From the NCBI GenBank assembly GCA_002343455.1, contig DDSR01000264.1:16564-67646 (forward strand): DNA of 51,083 nucleotides, read 5' to 3'. Of this stretch, positions 41,473 through 51,083 are shown piece after piece (the stretch's first letter is position 1; each line of letters opens with the position of its first letter). The notes beneath the pieces were generated by a model. It was not told where the DNA came from, did no database searches, and saw only the letters and a program-made list of their open reading frames with translations. The stretch is from Deltaproteobacteria bacterium UBA2385 (GTDB lineage: Bacteria; Myxococcota_A; UBA796; UBA2385). A program made the translations under genes and the position numbers.

Positions 41473-43134
41473 ATGCCCGCGCCGACCCTCCGCCCCTACC
41501 AGCAGGCCGCCATCCAGGCCGTGATCCAGGCCCGCCGCGACGGCCTGCGGCGGATGGTCGTCTGCCTGCCGACCGGCGCCGGCAAGACCGTCGTCTTCGC
41601 CGAGCTGGCGCGCCTCGCCCGCCGCCCCGTCCTGGTCCTGGCCCACCGCCGCGAGCTGGTCGACCAGGCCCGCGATAAGCTGGCCCGGGCCCTCGGGGAC
41701 CCGCAGGTGGTCGGGGTCGAGCAGGGCGACAGCGTCGCCGACCAGGGCGCGAGGGTGGTGGTCGCCTCGATCCGCTCGCTGCACGAGCCCCGCCTCGCCC
41801 AGCTGCTGGCCCGCCAGCGCTTCGGCCTGATCGTCTACGACGAGTGCCACCACGCCCCCGCCGCCGACAACCAGCGGGTCCTGCGCTCGCTGGGGGCCTT
41901 CGATCCCGACTGGGACGGCACCCTGCTGGGCTTCACCGCCACCACCCAGCGCGGCGACGGGCAGGCGCTGCGCCCCGTCTTCGAGCGCATCGTCTACCAG
42001 CGCGGCATGCGCCAGATGATTGACGAGGGCTACCTCGTGCCGCTGCGGGGCTACCGCATCGCGACCGCGGCCGACCTCAGCCGGGTCCAGGCCACCCGCG
42101 GCGACCTCGACCTCGACGAGCTCGCCCTGGCCGTCGACATCGAGTCCCGCAACGCGCTGGTGGCCCGCAGCATCCAGGAGCTGGCCCGCGACCGCCGCAC
42201 CATCGCCTTCTGCGTCACCGTCAACCACGCCCGCAACCTCGCCCGGGCGCTGAACGCGGTCGGCATCCCCACCGGCATCGTCCACGGCCAGATGGAGACC
42301 GCGCAGCGCCAGCAGACCCTGGACCTCTTCGCCAAGGGCGCCCTGCGCGCCATCACCAACGTCGGCGTCCTGACCGAGGGCTTCGACGATCCCGGCGTCA
42401 GCTGCGTCGCCATGGCCCGCCCGACCCGCTCCTCGGGCCTGTACGCCCAGTGTGTCGGCCGCGGCACCCGCCTCGCCCCGGGCAAGTCCGACTGCCTCGT
42501 CCTCGACTTCGTCGACCTCTCCGACCTCTCCCTCTCCAGCTTGCCCGGCCTGGGGGGCCTCCCGCCCGATCTCGATCTCGAAGGCCAGGACCTCGCCCAG
42601 GCCCAGGATCGGTACCGCCAGCTCCTCGACGACAACCCCGGCCTGGAGATCGAGCCCGGCCGCATCACGCTGGACGAGATCCAGCGCCGGGCCGCCAGCT
42701 TCGACCCCCTCAGCCTGGCCACCCACCCCGATGTGCGGGCCATCAGCCCCCTGGCCTGGCACAGCCTGGGCAGCCGCGGGCTGGTCCTGCACCTCGCCTG
42801 GCGCAAGGCGGCGCTCAGCGAGCTGCTGGTGCTCGACCGCGGCGGGCGAGGCCGACGCTGGCAGGTCCTGCTCGACGGCAAGGAGATGGCGCGCTTCTCC
42901 CGCCTGGAAGAGGCCGTCGAGGCCGCCGATCACGAGATCCAGGGTCGCGGGCCGGCCGCCTGGGACAGCGCCCTCCCCCAGGCCGGCTGGCGGCGCGGGC
43001 CGATCCCCCCTGCCCTGCAGGCCCAGCTCTCGGACCGCCGCCTCCCCGAAGCGCCGACCAACCACGGCGAGGCCCTGCGGCTGTGGGCCTGGCAGACCCA
43101 CGGCCCCGGCGCCCGCGGCGCGGCGCGGCGTTGA
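41473..43134 (+). CDS. RadD/YejH-like superfamily 2 helicase
   Basis: A 553-aa DEAD/DEAH helicase. Motif I PTGAGKTVVF at about 33-42, Ia VLAHRRELVDQA, II YDECHHAPA, III LGFTATTQRGDG, V TNVGVLTEGFDDPGVS and VI QCVGRGTRLAPGK. The C-terminal 200 residues have no recognised domain; they contain several Trp (RRWQVLLDGKEM, GWRRGPIPP). The closest named relative is E. coli RadD, which acts in double-strand break repair. Preceded by the candidate operator, so damage-linked control is possible. Confidence 0.88.
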   Translation: MPAPTLRPYQQAAIQAVIQARRDGLRRMVVCLPTGAGKTVVFAELARLARRPVLVLAHRRELVDQARDKLARALGDPQVVGVEQGDSVADQGARVVVASIRSLHEPRLAQLLARQRFGLIVYDECHHAPAADNQRVLRSLGAFDPDWDGTLLGFTATTQRGDGQALRPVFERIVYQRGMRQMIDEGYLVPLRGYRIATAADLSRVQATRGDLDLDELALAVDIESRNALVARSIQELARDRRTIAFCVTVNHARNLARALNAVGIPTGIVHGQMETAQRQQTLDLFAKGALRAITNVGVLTEGFDDPGVSCVAMARPTRSSGLYAQCVGRGTRLAPGKSDCLVLDFVDLSDLSLSSLPGLGGLPPDLDLEGQDLAQAQDRYRQLLDDNPGLEIEPGRITLDEIQRRAASFDPLSLATHPDVRAISPLAWHSLGSRGLVLHLAWRKAALSELLVLDRGGRGRRWQVLLDGKEMARFSRLEEAVEAADHEIQGRGPAAWDSALPQAGWRRGPIPPALQAQLSDRRLPEAPTNHGEALRLWAWQTHGPGARGAARR

Positions 43135-43177
43135 GCGGCCGGCGCTCTGCGGGGGACCGGCCCGGGCTCAGGATACA

Positions 43178-43201
43178 CAAACCTTACGCAAACCTTTGAC
43201 A
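43178..43201 (+). promoter_or_regulatory. Direct repeats with 11-base period and a -35-like TTGACA
   Basis: CAAACCTT occurs at 43178-43185 and again at 43189-43196, a period of one helical turn, as at PhoB/OmpR-type sites. TTGACA (43196-43201) overlaps the second copy. A matching -10 is weak (TTAGCT or GATTAG around 43215-43222), so the promoter may need an activator. Confidence 0.4.
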
Positions 43202-43248
43202 GACCAAATCGCGTGATTAGCTGGAGGGTACCCGTCCACGGAGTCTCC

Positions 43249-44160
43249 ATGTCCCTGAACATCCTGCTCCTCCTCGTCGCGCCCGCCCTCGCCCAGGCCC
43301 AGGCAGCCCAGGCCCAGGCAGCCCAGGCCCAGGCAGGCCAGGCCCAGGCCCAGGCAGGGGGTCCCGCCATGGACGCCGACCGGCCCGGCATCCAGCTCCG
43401 CCCCGAGCTGGATGCCGGCTTCCTCGGCATCCTCAGCCACAAGATCCAGCAAGACAGCGGCGGCACCTACTTCGATCTGAAGAACGACGGCGGTCAGAGC
43501 ACGCTCTTCCCCTTCTTCCGCCTCTCAGCCGACCTCACCCTGGGCGGGCGCCACCACGTCGACCTGGTGATGCAGCCCCTCGACATCCGGTCCGAGGTCC
43601 ACCTCCAGGATGAGCTGATCGTCGACAAGGCGGTCTACCCGGCCGACTCCTCGGTCGACATCCGGTACGGCTTCGACTTCTACCGAGCCACCTACCGCTA
43701 CGACCTGCTGCCTAGGGCCGACCGGGAGCTGTCCCTGGGCGGCGGCCTGCAGCTGCGGGACGCGGACATCCTGTTCACCAGCGGCGATGGCACCCTGCGC
43801 CGCGAGAACCGCAACGTCGGTCCCGTGCCTCTCTTGAGCGCCCAGTGGGAGCAGCGCTGGCGCAGCGGAACCTGGATGGGGGCCGACCTCTCTGGCTTCT
43901 ACGCCAGCTTCAAGGTGCTCAACGGCAGCGCCGTCAGCGAGGTCACCGGCGCCATCTACGACGGCAGCCTGAAGCTTGGCTTCGACGTGGACGGTCCCAT
44001 CGACTCCTGGCTCAACGTGCGTTTCGTCGGCGGTGGCGCCGAGGGCACCAGCGCCAACCCCGACGGCCCCGGGGACGGCTTCACCAAGAACTGGCTGCAC
44101 GCGACCACCATCAGCCTGGGCATCGCCCTGGACCCCGGAGCGCTGAGCCCGCCGTGCTGA
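43249..44160 (+). CDS. Outer-membrane beta-barrel-like protein
   Basis: A 303-aa exported protein. ATG 43249 has GGAG five bases upstream; leader LNILLLLVAPALAQAQ is followed by an Ala/Gln tract encoded by tandem repeats. The rest is alternating beta-strand sequence with aromatic ends: TLFPFFRLSADLTLGGRHHV, DIRYGFDFYRATYRYDLLP, WEQRWRSGTWMGADLSGFYA. Each side looks like strands of a barrel of about 8-12 strands. No named family. It is the first gene after the helicase and is not obviously linked to it. Confidence 0.75.
   Translation: MSLNILLLLVAPALAQAQAAQAQAAQAQAGQAQAQAGGPAMDADRPGIQLRPELDAGFLGILSHKIQQDSGGTYFDLKNDGGQSTLFPFFRLSADLTLGGRHHVDLVMQPLDIRSEVHLQDELIVDKAVYPADSSVDIRYGFDFYRATYRYDLLPRADRELSLGGGLQLRDADILFTSGDGTLRRENRNVGPVPLLSAQWEQRWRSGTWMGADLSGFYASFKVLNGSAVSEVTGAIYDGSLKLGFDVDGPIDSWLNVRFVGGGAEGTSANPDGPGDGFTKNWLHATTISLGIALDPGALSPPC
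43291..43356. repeat. 15-base tandem repeat in signal-peptide tail
   Basis: Three identical copies of GCCCAGGCCCAGGCA (43291-43335) followed by an imperfect continuation to 43356. They encode Ala/Gln repeats just after the signal peptide, a site prone to slippage without loss of frame. Confidence 0.85.
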
Positions 44161-44167
44161 GGGCCCC

Positions 44168-45043
44168 TCAGCGCTCCAGCTTCTCCTGGATGCGGCGCAG
44201 CCGGCCGGCCAGGCCCTTCATCCCGCGGGCCACCGCCTCCTGCACGATCGGGCCGGCCTCGGCCTCGGGGTCCTCCTGCCGCAGGGCCAGCAGCCGCTCG
44301 ATGCCCTGCTCGACGCCGGCCTCGACCTGGCGGCGCACCTCCCAGGCGGCCTCGTCGTCCTCCCTCCCCTGCCAGTCGGCGGTCACAACCGGCGGCATGA
44401 AGGCGAAGTACTGGCGGCGGATGGCCGGCAGGCCCAGGGGCCCCTGGCCCACCAGCACCGGCGGGACCACGTCCTTGCGCACGCCGAGCGCCCGCGCGAC
44501 CTCCCCCAGGGGCGAGGCCAGGACCTGGTCCTGATCGGCCAGGACCTCCCAGACGTCGTCGGCGCCGACCGCCGCGAAGGGCACGATCAGGGCGCCATGG
44601 CGGAGGGCGAGGCGCGCGAAGCCGAGGCGCTTGCCCCAGAGGAGCTGGTAGCGCTGATCGCCTCGCTTGAAGGCCTCGCGAGCCCCGCCGGGGAAGACCA
44701 GCACGCACTCCCCTGCCCTCATGGCGGCGTCGGCGTTCTCGCGGCTGCCGTCGACCGCGCCGAAGCGCTCGATCAGGCGACGCCAGCCGGGGATCTTCCA
44801 GTGCGCCTTCTCGCCCAGCGAGCGCGGGATGATGCCGTGCTGCTGCTGGAGGTGGAAGAAGAGCTGCGGGACATCCACCACCCCGGCCAGCGTGTGGTTG
44901 CCGACGAAGAGCAGCGGCCGCTGCGCCGGGATGTGCTCGTCCCCGACGAAGACCGGGCGCACCAGGCGCCGCAGGGGCGCGAGGGATCGCCAGGCCAGCT
45001 GCTGCTCGAAGGGGCCCCCGACCGGAGGCAGCTCATCGGACAC
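44168..45043 (-). CDS. Lysophospholipid/diacylglycerol acyltransferase-family protein
   Basis: A 291-aa membrane-associated acyltransferase of the PlsC/LPLAT superfamily. The catalytic His is in LLFVGNHTLAGVVDVPQLF (NHT..VVD pattern, as in the DGAT2/TMEM68-like branch). FGAVDGSRENAD and VLVFPGGAREAFKRG provide the acceptor-binding motif. It has an amphipathic C-terminal helix. The GTG start lies nine bases after the upstream stop. It would transfer acyl chains to a lipid; acceptor unknown. Confidence 0.85.
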   Translation of the reverse strand: MSDELPPVGGPFEQQLAWRSLAPLRRLVRPVFVGDEHIPAQRPLLFVGNHTLAGVVDVPQLFFHLQQQHGIIPRSLGEKAHWKIPGWRRLIERFGAVDGSRENADAAMRAGECVLVFPGGAREAFKRGDQRYQLLWGKRLGFARLALRHGALIVPFAAVGADDVWEVLADQDQVLASPLGEVARALGVRKDVVPPVLVGQGPLGLPAIRRQYFAFMPPVVTADWQGREDDEAAWEVRRQVEAGVEQGIERLLALRQEDPEAEAGPIVQEAVARGMKGLAGRLRRIQEKLER

Positions 45044-45052
45044 GGTCGACCT

Positions 45053-47016
<1,964 letters not shown>

Positions 47017-47020
<4 letters not shown>

Positions 47021-47727
47021 GGGACCTCCAGGGGGTCCGGCAGCATGGCCAGCCGGGCCTCACCCTCACCTACACGCAGGCGTCCGCCGGGGAAGAGGGC
47101 CGGAGCACGAACATCCTGGCCCTCCACCTGCAGCGCCCCCGAGTACAGGAACACCCAAGGCGAGCCGGCGTCGTATTCTCCAGGGCGGAGCAGGGTCGTG
47201 CGGGCCTGCCTCCACCAGTGGTGTCGGCGATCCATCTCTTCGATCGGGTTCTCGCGCAGGCTCATGAAGCGCCGCTCCCCGGCGTAGTCCCACAGCCGGT
47301 CGCGCAGGGTCTCGTCCACCATCGAGCCCGGAATGCGCAGCACGACGGCGGACTCCAAGGCGCGCACCGTGGCCATCCGGGGCTCGTTCGTCAGCAGGGC
47401 GATCTCGCCGAAGACCTCGCCCTCGCGAAGCCGCTCCAGCACCTTGTCGTCCCGCTCCACCGCCGCCGTGCCGTCCAGCAGCACGTACAGGCAGGCCTCC
47501 GGCTCACCTTCGGAGATGATCAGCTGCCCCTCCTTGAAGGTCAGGCGCTCGGAGGCATCCAGGATCTCGTCGGGCGTGGGGCCCTTCTTGGGATCCTGGT
47601 CCAAGGCGCGGATCGTCCGGCGGACCAGCTCGCGCTCCAGCGGCAGCAGGCGCTTGTTGCCGACCAGGCCGCGCAGGCGGTCCAGCAGGCTGGTCTTCGG
47701 GGCGGAGGTGCTCGGGGACTTGCTCAT
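47017..47727 (-). CDS. Cyclic-nucleotide-binding domain protein without DNA-binding domain
   Basis: A 236-aa protein. The cNMP domain is about 60-155: LTFKEGQLIISEGEPEACLY, AVERDDKVLERL and the phosphate-binding cassette FGEIALLTNEPRMATVRAL, which keeps the Arg that binds cyclic phosphate. No HTH follows; instead there is a basic, aromatic segment (HHWWRQARTTLLRPGEYDAG) and a second small beta-region. It may relay cyclic-nucleotide or lipid signals to a partner. Located between and overlapping the FG-GAP lipoprotein, suggesting joint expression. Confidence 0.85.
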
Positions 47728-47796
47728 GGGGAGGCGCTCCTGGCCGGTCAACGTATAGTGATCCGGGCCGCTCGTCGCGGTCCTCTCGGAGCGTCG

Positions 47797-49182
47797 GTGC
47801 CCCTCGTCCTGCTCGCCCTGCTCGCCTGCCGCAGCTCGGCCGTCCCTGGTCCCCGGCCCGATGTGCTGCTCGTCGTCTGGGAGACCACCCGCGCCGACCA
47901 CCTCTCGGCCTACGGCTACCCCCTGCGCACCTCGCCCACCCTGGAGGCCCTGGCCCGCGAGGGTGTGCTCTTCGAGCACCACAGCTCCGCGGCGCCCTGG
48001 ACCCTGCCCAGCGTGACCAGCATCTTCACCGGCCTCGACCCCAGCGCCCACGGGGTGCGCGAGTTCGAGGACGTCCTGCCCGCCAAGGCCGAGACCCTGG
48101 CCGAGCGCATGCAGGCCCAGGGCTACCACACCGCCGCCCTGGCCGTGAACAGCATCTTCGAGGCCGACCGCGGGCTGGAGCAGGGCTTCGATCACTACTT
48201 CGGCCAGGGCGACGTCAGCGGCCCCCAGCTCCTGCAGGAGCTCCAGACCTGGCTGGACACCCGGCCCACCGACAAGCCCTTCTTCCTCTACCTCCACCTC
48301 TTCGAGCCCCACTGCCCCTACGACCCGCCGGACATCTACCAGGGCGTCTTCAGCCCCCGGCCCGAGGCCCTGCGGAGCGGGCGCAGCTACAGCCGCGACC
48401 AGTGGGAGAAGATCTTCGGCTGCTTCCAGCTCCCGGCTCCGGGCCGGCCCGGCGAGCCCGTCCTCGACATCGACCCCTACCTCTCGGCCTACGACGCCGA
48501 GCTGCACTACGCCGACCACCTCACCGGCCTGATGCTCCAGGCCTTCGCCAGCCGCGGCCTGCTCGACGACAGCCTCGTCCTGTTGCTGGGCGACCACGGC
48601 GAGGAGTTCCTGGAGCACGGCGACCACGGCCACGGCCGCAGCCTGTACCAGGAGGCGCTGCACGTCCCGCTGATCGTGCGCCCCCCAGGCGGCCCCGGGC
48701 GGCGCGCCGAGCTGGCCGGCCGACGGGTCCCCACGCCCACCAGCTCGCTGGACGTGACCGCCACCGTGCTCGCCGCCACCGGCTTGACGGTCGATCTGCA
48801 CGGCGTCGACCTCGCCCCGGCCTGGGAGGGCACCGCCCTGCCCGCCTCCTGGGACGACCGCCCGATCTTCGCCAGCACCGACCACGAGGCCCACCTGCGC
48901 AGCGTCCGGCGGGGGCGCTGGAAGCTGGTGGTCGAGGTCGGACCGCCGGCGGAGCAGCCCGAGCGGGCGGTGCGGGCGCCAATGTTGTTCGATCTGGAGG
49001 AGGACCCCGGCGAGCGCTTGAACGTGGCCGAGAGGCACCCCGCGACGGTCGCCGCGCTCTCCGGCCTGCTGCGCAGCCACGAGAGCGAGGCGCTGAACTG
49101 GGGCAAGGCGATCGGACGGGAGAGGCGGAGCCTGGACGCACAGACGGAGGAGGCCCTGAAGAGGCTGGGCTACCTGGACTGA
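47797..49182 (+). CDS. Sulfatase/alkaline-phosphatase-superfamily lipoprotein (Thr nucleophile position)
   Basis: A 461-aa lipoprotein from GTG 47797 (GGAG five bases before): leader PLVLLALLAC. Metal-site motif VVWETTRADHLSAYGY begins the catalytic domain; DHGEEFLEHGDHGHGRSL carries later metal ligands. At the nucleophile position (CxPSR in sulfatases) the sequence is PWTLPSVTSIFTG, so the nucleophile would be Thr and not a formylglycine precursor. That is typical of phosphotransferases and phosphodiesterases in this superfamily, so it probably cleaves or transfers phosphoester groups. It is divergent from the cNMP gene across 69 bases. Confidence 0.85.
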   Translation: MPLVLLALLACRSSAVPGPRPDVLLVVWETTRADHLSAYGYPLRTSPTLEALAREGVLFEHHSSAAPWTLPSVTSIFTGLDPSAHGVREFEDVLPAKAETLAERMQAQGYHTAALAVNSIFEADRGLEQGFDHYFGQGDVSGPQLLQELQTWLDTRPTDKPFFLYLHLFEPHCPYDPPDIYQGVFSPRPEALRSGRSYSRDQWEKIFGCFQLPAPGRPGEPVLDIDPYLSAYDAELHYADHLTGLMLQAFASRGLLDDSLVLLLGDHGEEFLEHGDHGHGRSLYQEALHVPLIVRPPGGPGRRAELAGRRVPTPTSSLDVTATVLAATGLTVDLHGVDLAPAWEGTALPASWDDRPIFASTDHEAHLRSVRRGRWKLVVEVGPPAEQPERAVRAPMLFDLEEDPGERLNVAERHPATVAALSGLLRSHESEALNWGKAIGRERRSLDAQTEEALKRLGYLD

Positions 49183-49231
49183 GCAGCGGCTCCGCCCTGC
49201 GAGGGGGCGCACACGCCGCCACCAGGAGGGC

Positions 49232-50341
49232 TCAGTACTTCGCCTGCATACGCAGGAAGACGCCGTGCATGGGCAGATCCGGAGTGGCCTCGGCGGTGGT
49301 CCGCTCGTACTGGGCGGCGAGCATCACGGCCGAGCCCAGCTCGCGGCTGAGGCCGCCGACGATCCGAAGCGTGGCGTCGTCCGCACCTTCCGTGCTGGGG
49401 TCATAGCGGTCCACGCGGCCGAAGGCGTTGAGCACATCGGGGACCTTCCCGACCAGGGTGCCGCTGATGCCCATCGCGCGGGCGTCGCCCTGCACCTGGC
49501 CCACGTACTCGGCCCACACCATCAAGTACTCCTGATCGTAGGCCAGGGCGCCGACGTAGACGATCATCGGATCCCCGTCCTTGACCGCGCCGTAGGAGAC
49601 GAAGCCCGTGATCGGCAACGAGCCGGCCTCACCCGCCCTCAGGGGGTCGATCGAGACCCGCGCCTGCACGGACTTGGCACCGTCGGACTCGGGGTTGCTG
49701 TAGCCCTCGCCGTTGATGGCCGCGAGCTGCCAGTCGACCAGCTCCCTGGCGTGCGTACCCAGGAGGTGGACGCCCAGGTCCGAGGAGTCGAGGATCTTGA
49801 GCTCGTCGGTGAACGCCTTGCTCGCGAAGCGGTGGCCCCACAGCCCGTCGTAGTAGTTGATCAGGGGGAGGCCGGCCATGCCGGCCCGGACCTTGATGCC
49901 ATCGAGCGGGGTCTTGTACTCGGCGTAGGCATACTTGACGAAGACTCGGACCTTTGTGTCTTCTGGCACAGTGACCTGGGCCTCTCCGCCTGCTCCGTCC
50001 GGCACCGCCACCGACTGCGCCTTAGGGCGCCCGGCGTCCAAGGTGAACCGGAACGACCAGCGGTCGTCGAGCTTCGCCCTGCCGTCCACGTACAGGCGGT
50101 CCAGCTCAAAGCCGTTCTCTCCCTCGGCTCCCTCGGTCAGGTCGTAGCCGTAGCTGGCGAACATCACCCCTCCGATGCTGGCGCTGGGCTTGTCGGCCTT
50201 CTTGGCCTCGGCCTTCTGGGCCGCCGTCTTCTGGGCCTCTATGGGCCCGTCGGCCGGCGTGGGATCCGCGGCCCGGGCGAGGCCGCCGAACAGGAGAGGG
50301 ATTGCGAGCAGCGGGATGCGCAGCGGGGAGGGAGTGGCCAT
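49232..50341 (-). CDS. Phosphate-selective porin O/P-like outer-membrane protein
   Basis: A 369-aa exported protein: signal peptide with [14 protein letters not shown], a short Lys/Ala-rich coiled region, then barrel strands. Porin O/P-like features: [75 protein letters not shown], and a terminal strand ending in a Tyr (LRMQAKY), the usual outer-membrane insertion signal. Divergent from arsR with a shared 123-base regulatory gap, so it may be co-controlled with arsenic resistance; the specificity for phosphate or arsenate is inferred. Confidence 0.8.
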   Translation of the reverse strand: MATPSPLRIPLLAIPLLFGGLARAADPTPADGPIEAQKTAAQKAEAKKADKPSASIGGVMFASYGYDLTEGAEGENGFELDRLYVDGRAKLDDRWSFRFTLDAGRPKAQSVAVPDGAGGEAQVTVPEDTKVRVFVKYAYAEYKTPLDGIKVRAGMAGLPLINYYDGLWGHRFASKAFTDELKILDSSDLGVHLLGTHARELVDWQLAAINGEGYSNPESDGAKSVQARVSIDPLRAGEAGSLPITGFVSYGAVKDGDPMIVYVGALAYDQEYLMVWAEYVGQVQGDARAMGISGTLVGKVPDVLNAFGRVDRYDPSTEGADDATLRIVGGLSRELGSAVMLAAQYERTTAEATPDLPMHGVFLRMQAKY

Positions 50342-50414
50342 CGGGCACCTCGTGGGAGTGGATTGCGCGCTTTGCATTCTCCGTGCCCGGCTCCGACGAC
50401 GCCTGCCCCGGTGG

Positions 50415-50456
50415 TTGACGAGGCCCGATTGGTTCGTTATTCGACGAATACCGAAC
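50415..50456. promoter_or_regulatory. ArsR-type operator over a candidate promoter
   Basis: GTTCGTTATTCG (50432-50443), A, CGAATACCGAAC (50445-50456): twelve-base arms with one mismatch. TTGACG (50415-50420) and TATTCG (50438-50443), 17 apart, form a plausible plus-strand promoter whose -10 lies inside the palindrome, so a bound ArsR repressor would block arsR-acr3, and possibly the divergent porin. Confidence 0.65.
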
Positions 50457-50464
50457 GGTAGATC

Positions 50465-50782
50465 ATGACCCCCCTCTGCTGCGACGACTCCGGTCCCCCC
50501 TTCCAGCCTCGCCCTGATCAGGACGAACAGCTCGCAGCCCTGTGCAAGGCCCTCGCCCACCCGCACCGGGTCTACATCGTCCGCTTCCTGCTGTCCCGAA
50601 GCTCTTGCTTTGCCGGCGAGATCGCCGACCAGCTCCCGATCGCCGCCTCCACCGTCAGCCAGCACCTCACCCAGCTCAAGGAGAGCGGGCTGGTGACGGG
50701 CGAGGTGGACGGCCCGCGCCGCTGCTACTGCGTCAACCCCGAAGCCGTGGCGCTGCTGCGGCAGCTCGTCGGGGAGCTGTGA
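50465..50782 (+). CDS. arsR: ArsR-family arsenic-responsive repressor
   Basis: A 105-aa winged-helix repressor. HTH region [20 protein letters not shown] with wing [16 protein letters not shown]. An adjacent Cys pair near the N-terminus (PLCCDD), one Cys in [10 protein letters not shown] and two in RRCYCV are possible As(III) ligands. The gene lies directly after the palindromic operator and 24 bases before acr3. Confidence 0.92.
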   Translation: MTPLCCDDSGPPFQPRPDQDEQLAALCKALAHPHRVYIVRFLLSRSSCFAGEIADQLPIAASTVSQHLTQLKESGLVTGEVDGPRRCYCVNPEAVALLRQLVGEL

Positions 50783-50806
50783 GAGGCAGAAAGCCTGGAG
50801 TCCAGC

Positions 50807-51083
50807 ATGGGAATCTTCGAACGCTATCTCTCCATCTGGGTCGGGCTGGCCATCGCCGTCGGCGTCGGGCTGGGCCTGCTGGTGCCCGGGGTCTTCCAGA
50901 CCATCTCGCGCCTCGAGTACGCGCAGGTGAACCTGGTCGTCGCAGTGCTGATCTGGCTGATGATCTACCCGATGATGCTGAAGGTCGATCCCTCCTGCCT
51001 GAAGGACGTCGGCCGCAAGCCCAAGGGCCTCGCCCTGACGCTGATCGTCAACTGGCTGGTCAAGCCCTTCACGATGGCGGCGC
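50807..51083 (+). CDS. acr3: Acr3-type arsenite efflux permease (partial, 3' off window)
   Basis: The first 92 codons: [40 protein letters not shown] and [11 protein letters not shown] match the start of the ACR3 arsenite exporter, a BART-superfamily carrier. GGAG six bases before the ATG. Runs off the right edge. Confidence 0.93.
   Translation, partial: MGIFERYLSIWVGLAIAVGVGLGLLVPGVFQTISRLEYAQVNLVVAVLIWLMIYPMMLKVDPSCLKDVGRKPKGLALTLIVNWLVKPFTMAA

Overview
This is a GC-rich, gene-dense bacterial window (51,083 bases) that most likely comes from the Myxococcota or a close deltaproteobacterial relative. The evidence is a complete pilMNOP run plus partial pilQ, many short lipoproteins with Gly/Asp/Ser-rich linkers, tandem MopE-type Asp/Cys repeats (DGDGD...DCDDGD...DNDCDG), a MYXO-CTERM-like C-terminal anchor, FG-GAP surface lipoproteins and a membrane Ser/Thr kinase with an extracytoplasmic sensor. 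Nothing in the sequence fixes the species.

Layout. 1-5024: type IV pilus operon pilM-N-O-P-Q on the minus strand (PilQ runs off the left edge), with tandem candidate promoters before pilM. 5236-8987 (+): a large membrane protein with a degenerate spermidine-synthase-like domain and TPRs, coupled to a HAD hydrolase. 8977-18427 (-): a PG-binding/C40-like peptidase, a GT2 fused to a Rossmann-like domain, YbaB, an SRPBCC protein, and then a tight run of six overlapping genes. That run holds an M50 membrane protease, a one-helix coiled-coil protein, an Lhr/BrxHI-like helicase, two BrxD-like (DUF2791-type) ATPases and a novel 283-aa protein. 18538-22005: RluA-type pseudouridine synthase, CrtL-type lycopene cyclase, DksA, methionine aminopeptidase, a terminator hairpin and initiator tRNA-Met. 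22068-26320: small lipoprotein, YbgC, YkgJ-type protein, beta-propeller-like lipoprotein and aldo-keto reductase. 26555-30455 looks like a younger or decaying patch: MarR/DUF1398 pair, alpha/beta hydrolase, a 3'-gene fragment, a frameshifted UspA remnant, a frameshifted RCC1-type lipoprotein remnant and a lipoprotein gene whose lipobox Cys codon reads TGA. 30654-37820: cell-surface repeat proteins and lipoproteins plus a lipase-fold protein lacking its Ser nucleophile. 37972-43134: sensor Ser/Thr kinase, shikimate-kinase-fold protein with a broken P-loop, SIS-domain isomerase, RadD-like helicase. 43249-49182: beta-barrel protein, acyltransferase, MopE/FG-GAP lipoprotein, cNMP-binding protein, alkaline-phosphatase-superfamily lipoprotein. 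49232-51083: phosphate-selective-type porin divergent from an arsR-acr3 operon with a strong candidate operator between them.

The most interesting candidate system is the run at 11712-18427. It has the helicase and ATPase parts associated with type 2 BREX (BrxHI and BrxD), but with two ATPases, a novel first gene and a membrane protease, and without any PglX methylase or PglZ phosphatase. A palindrome CGGACA-N5-TGTCCG lies between this operon and the divergent pseudouridine synthase. An identical-consensus palindrome lies upstream of the RadD-like helicase 23 kb away. This suggests a shared regulator, possibly of a DNA-damage or defence response. Function is inferred from motifs only; no database search was possible.
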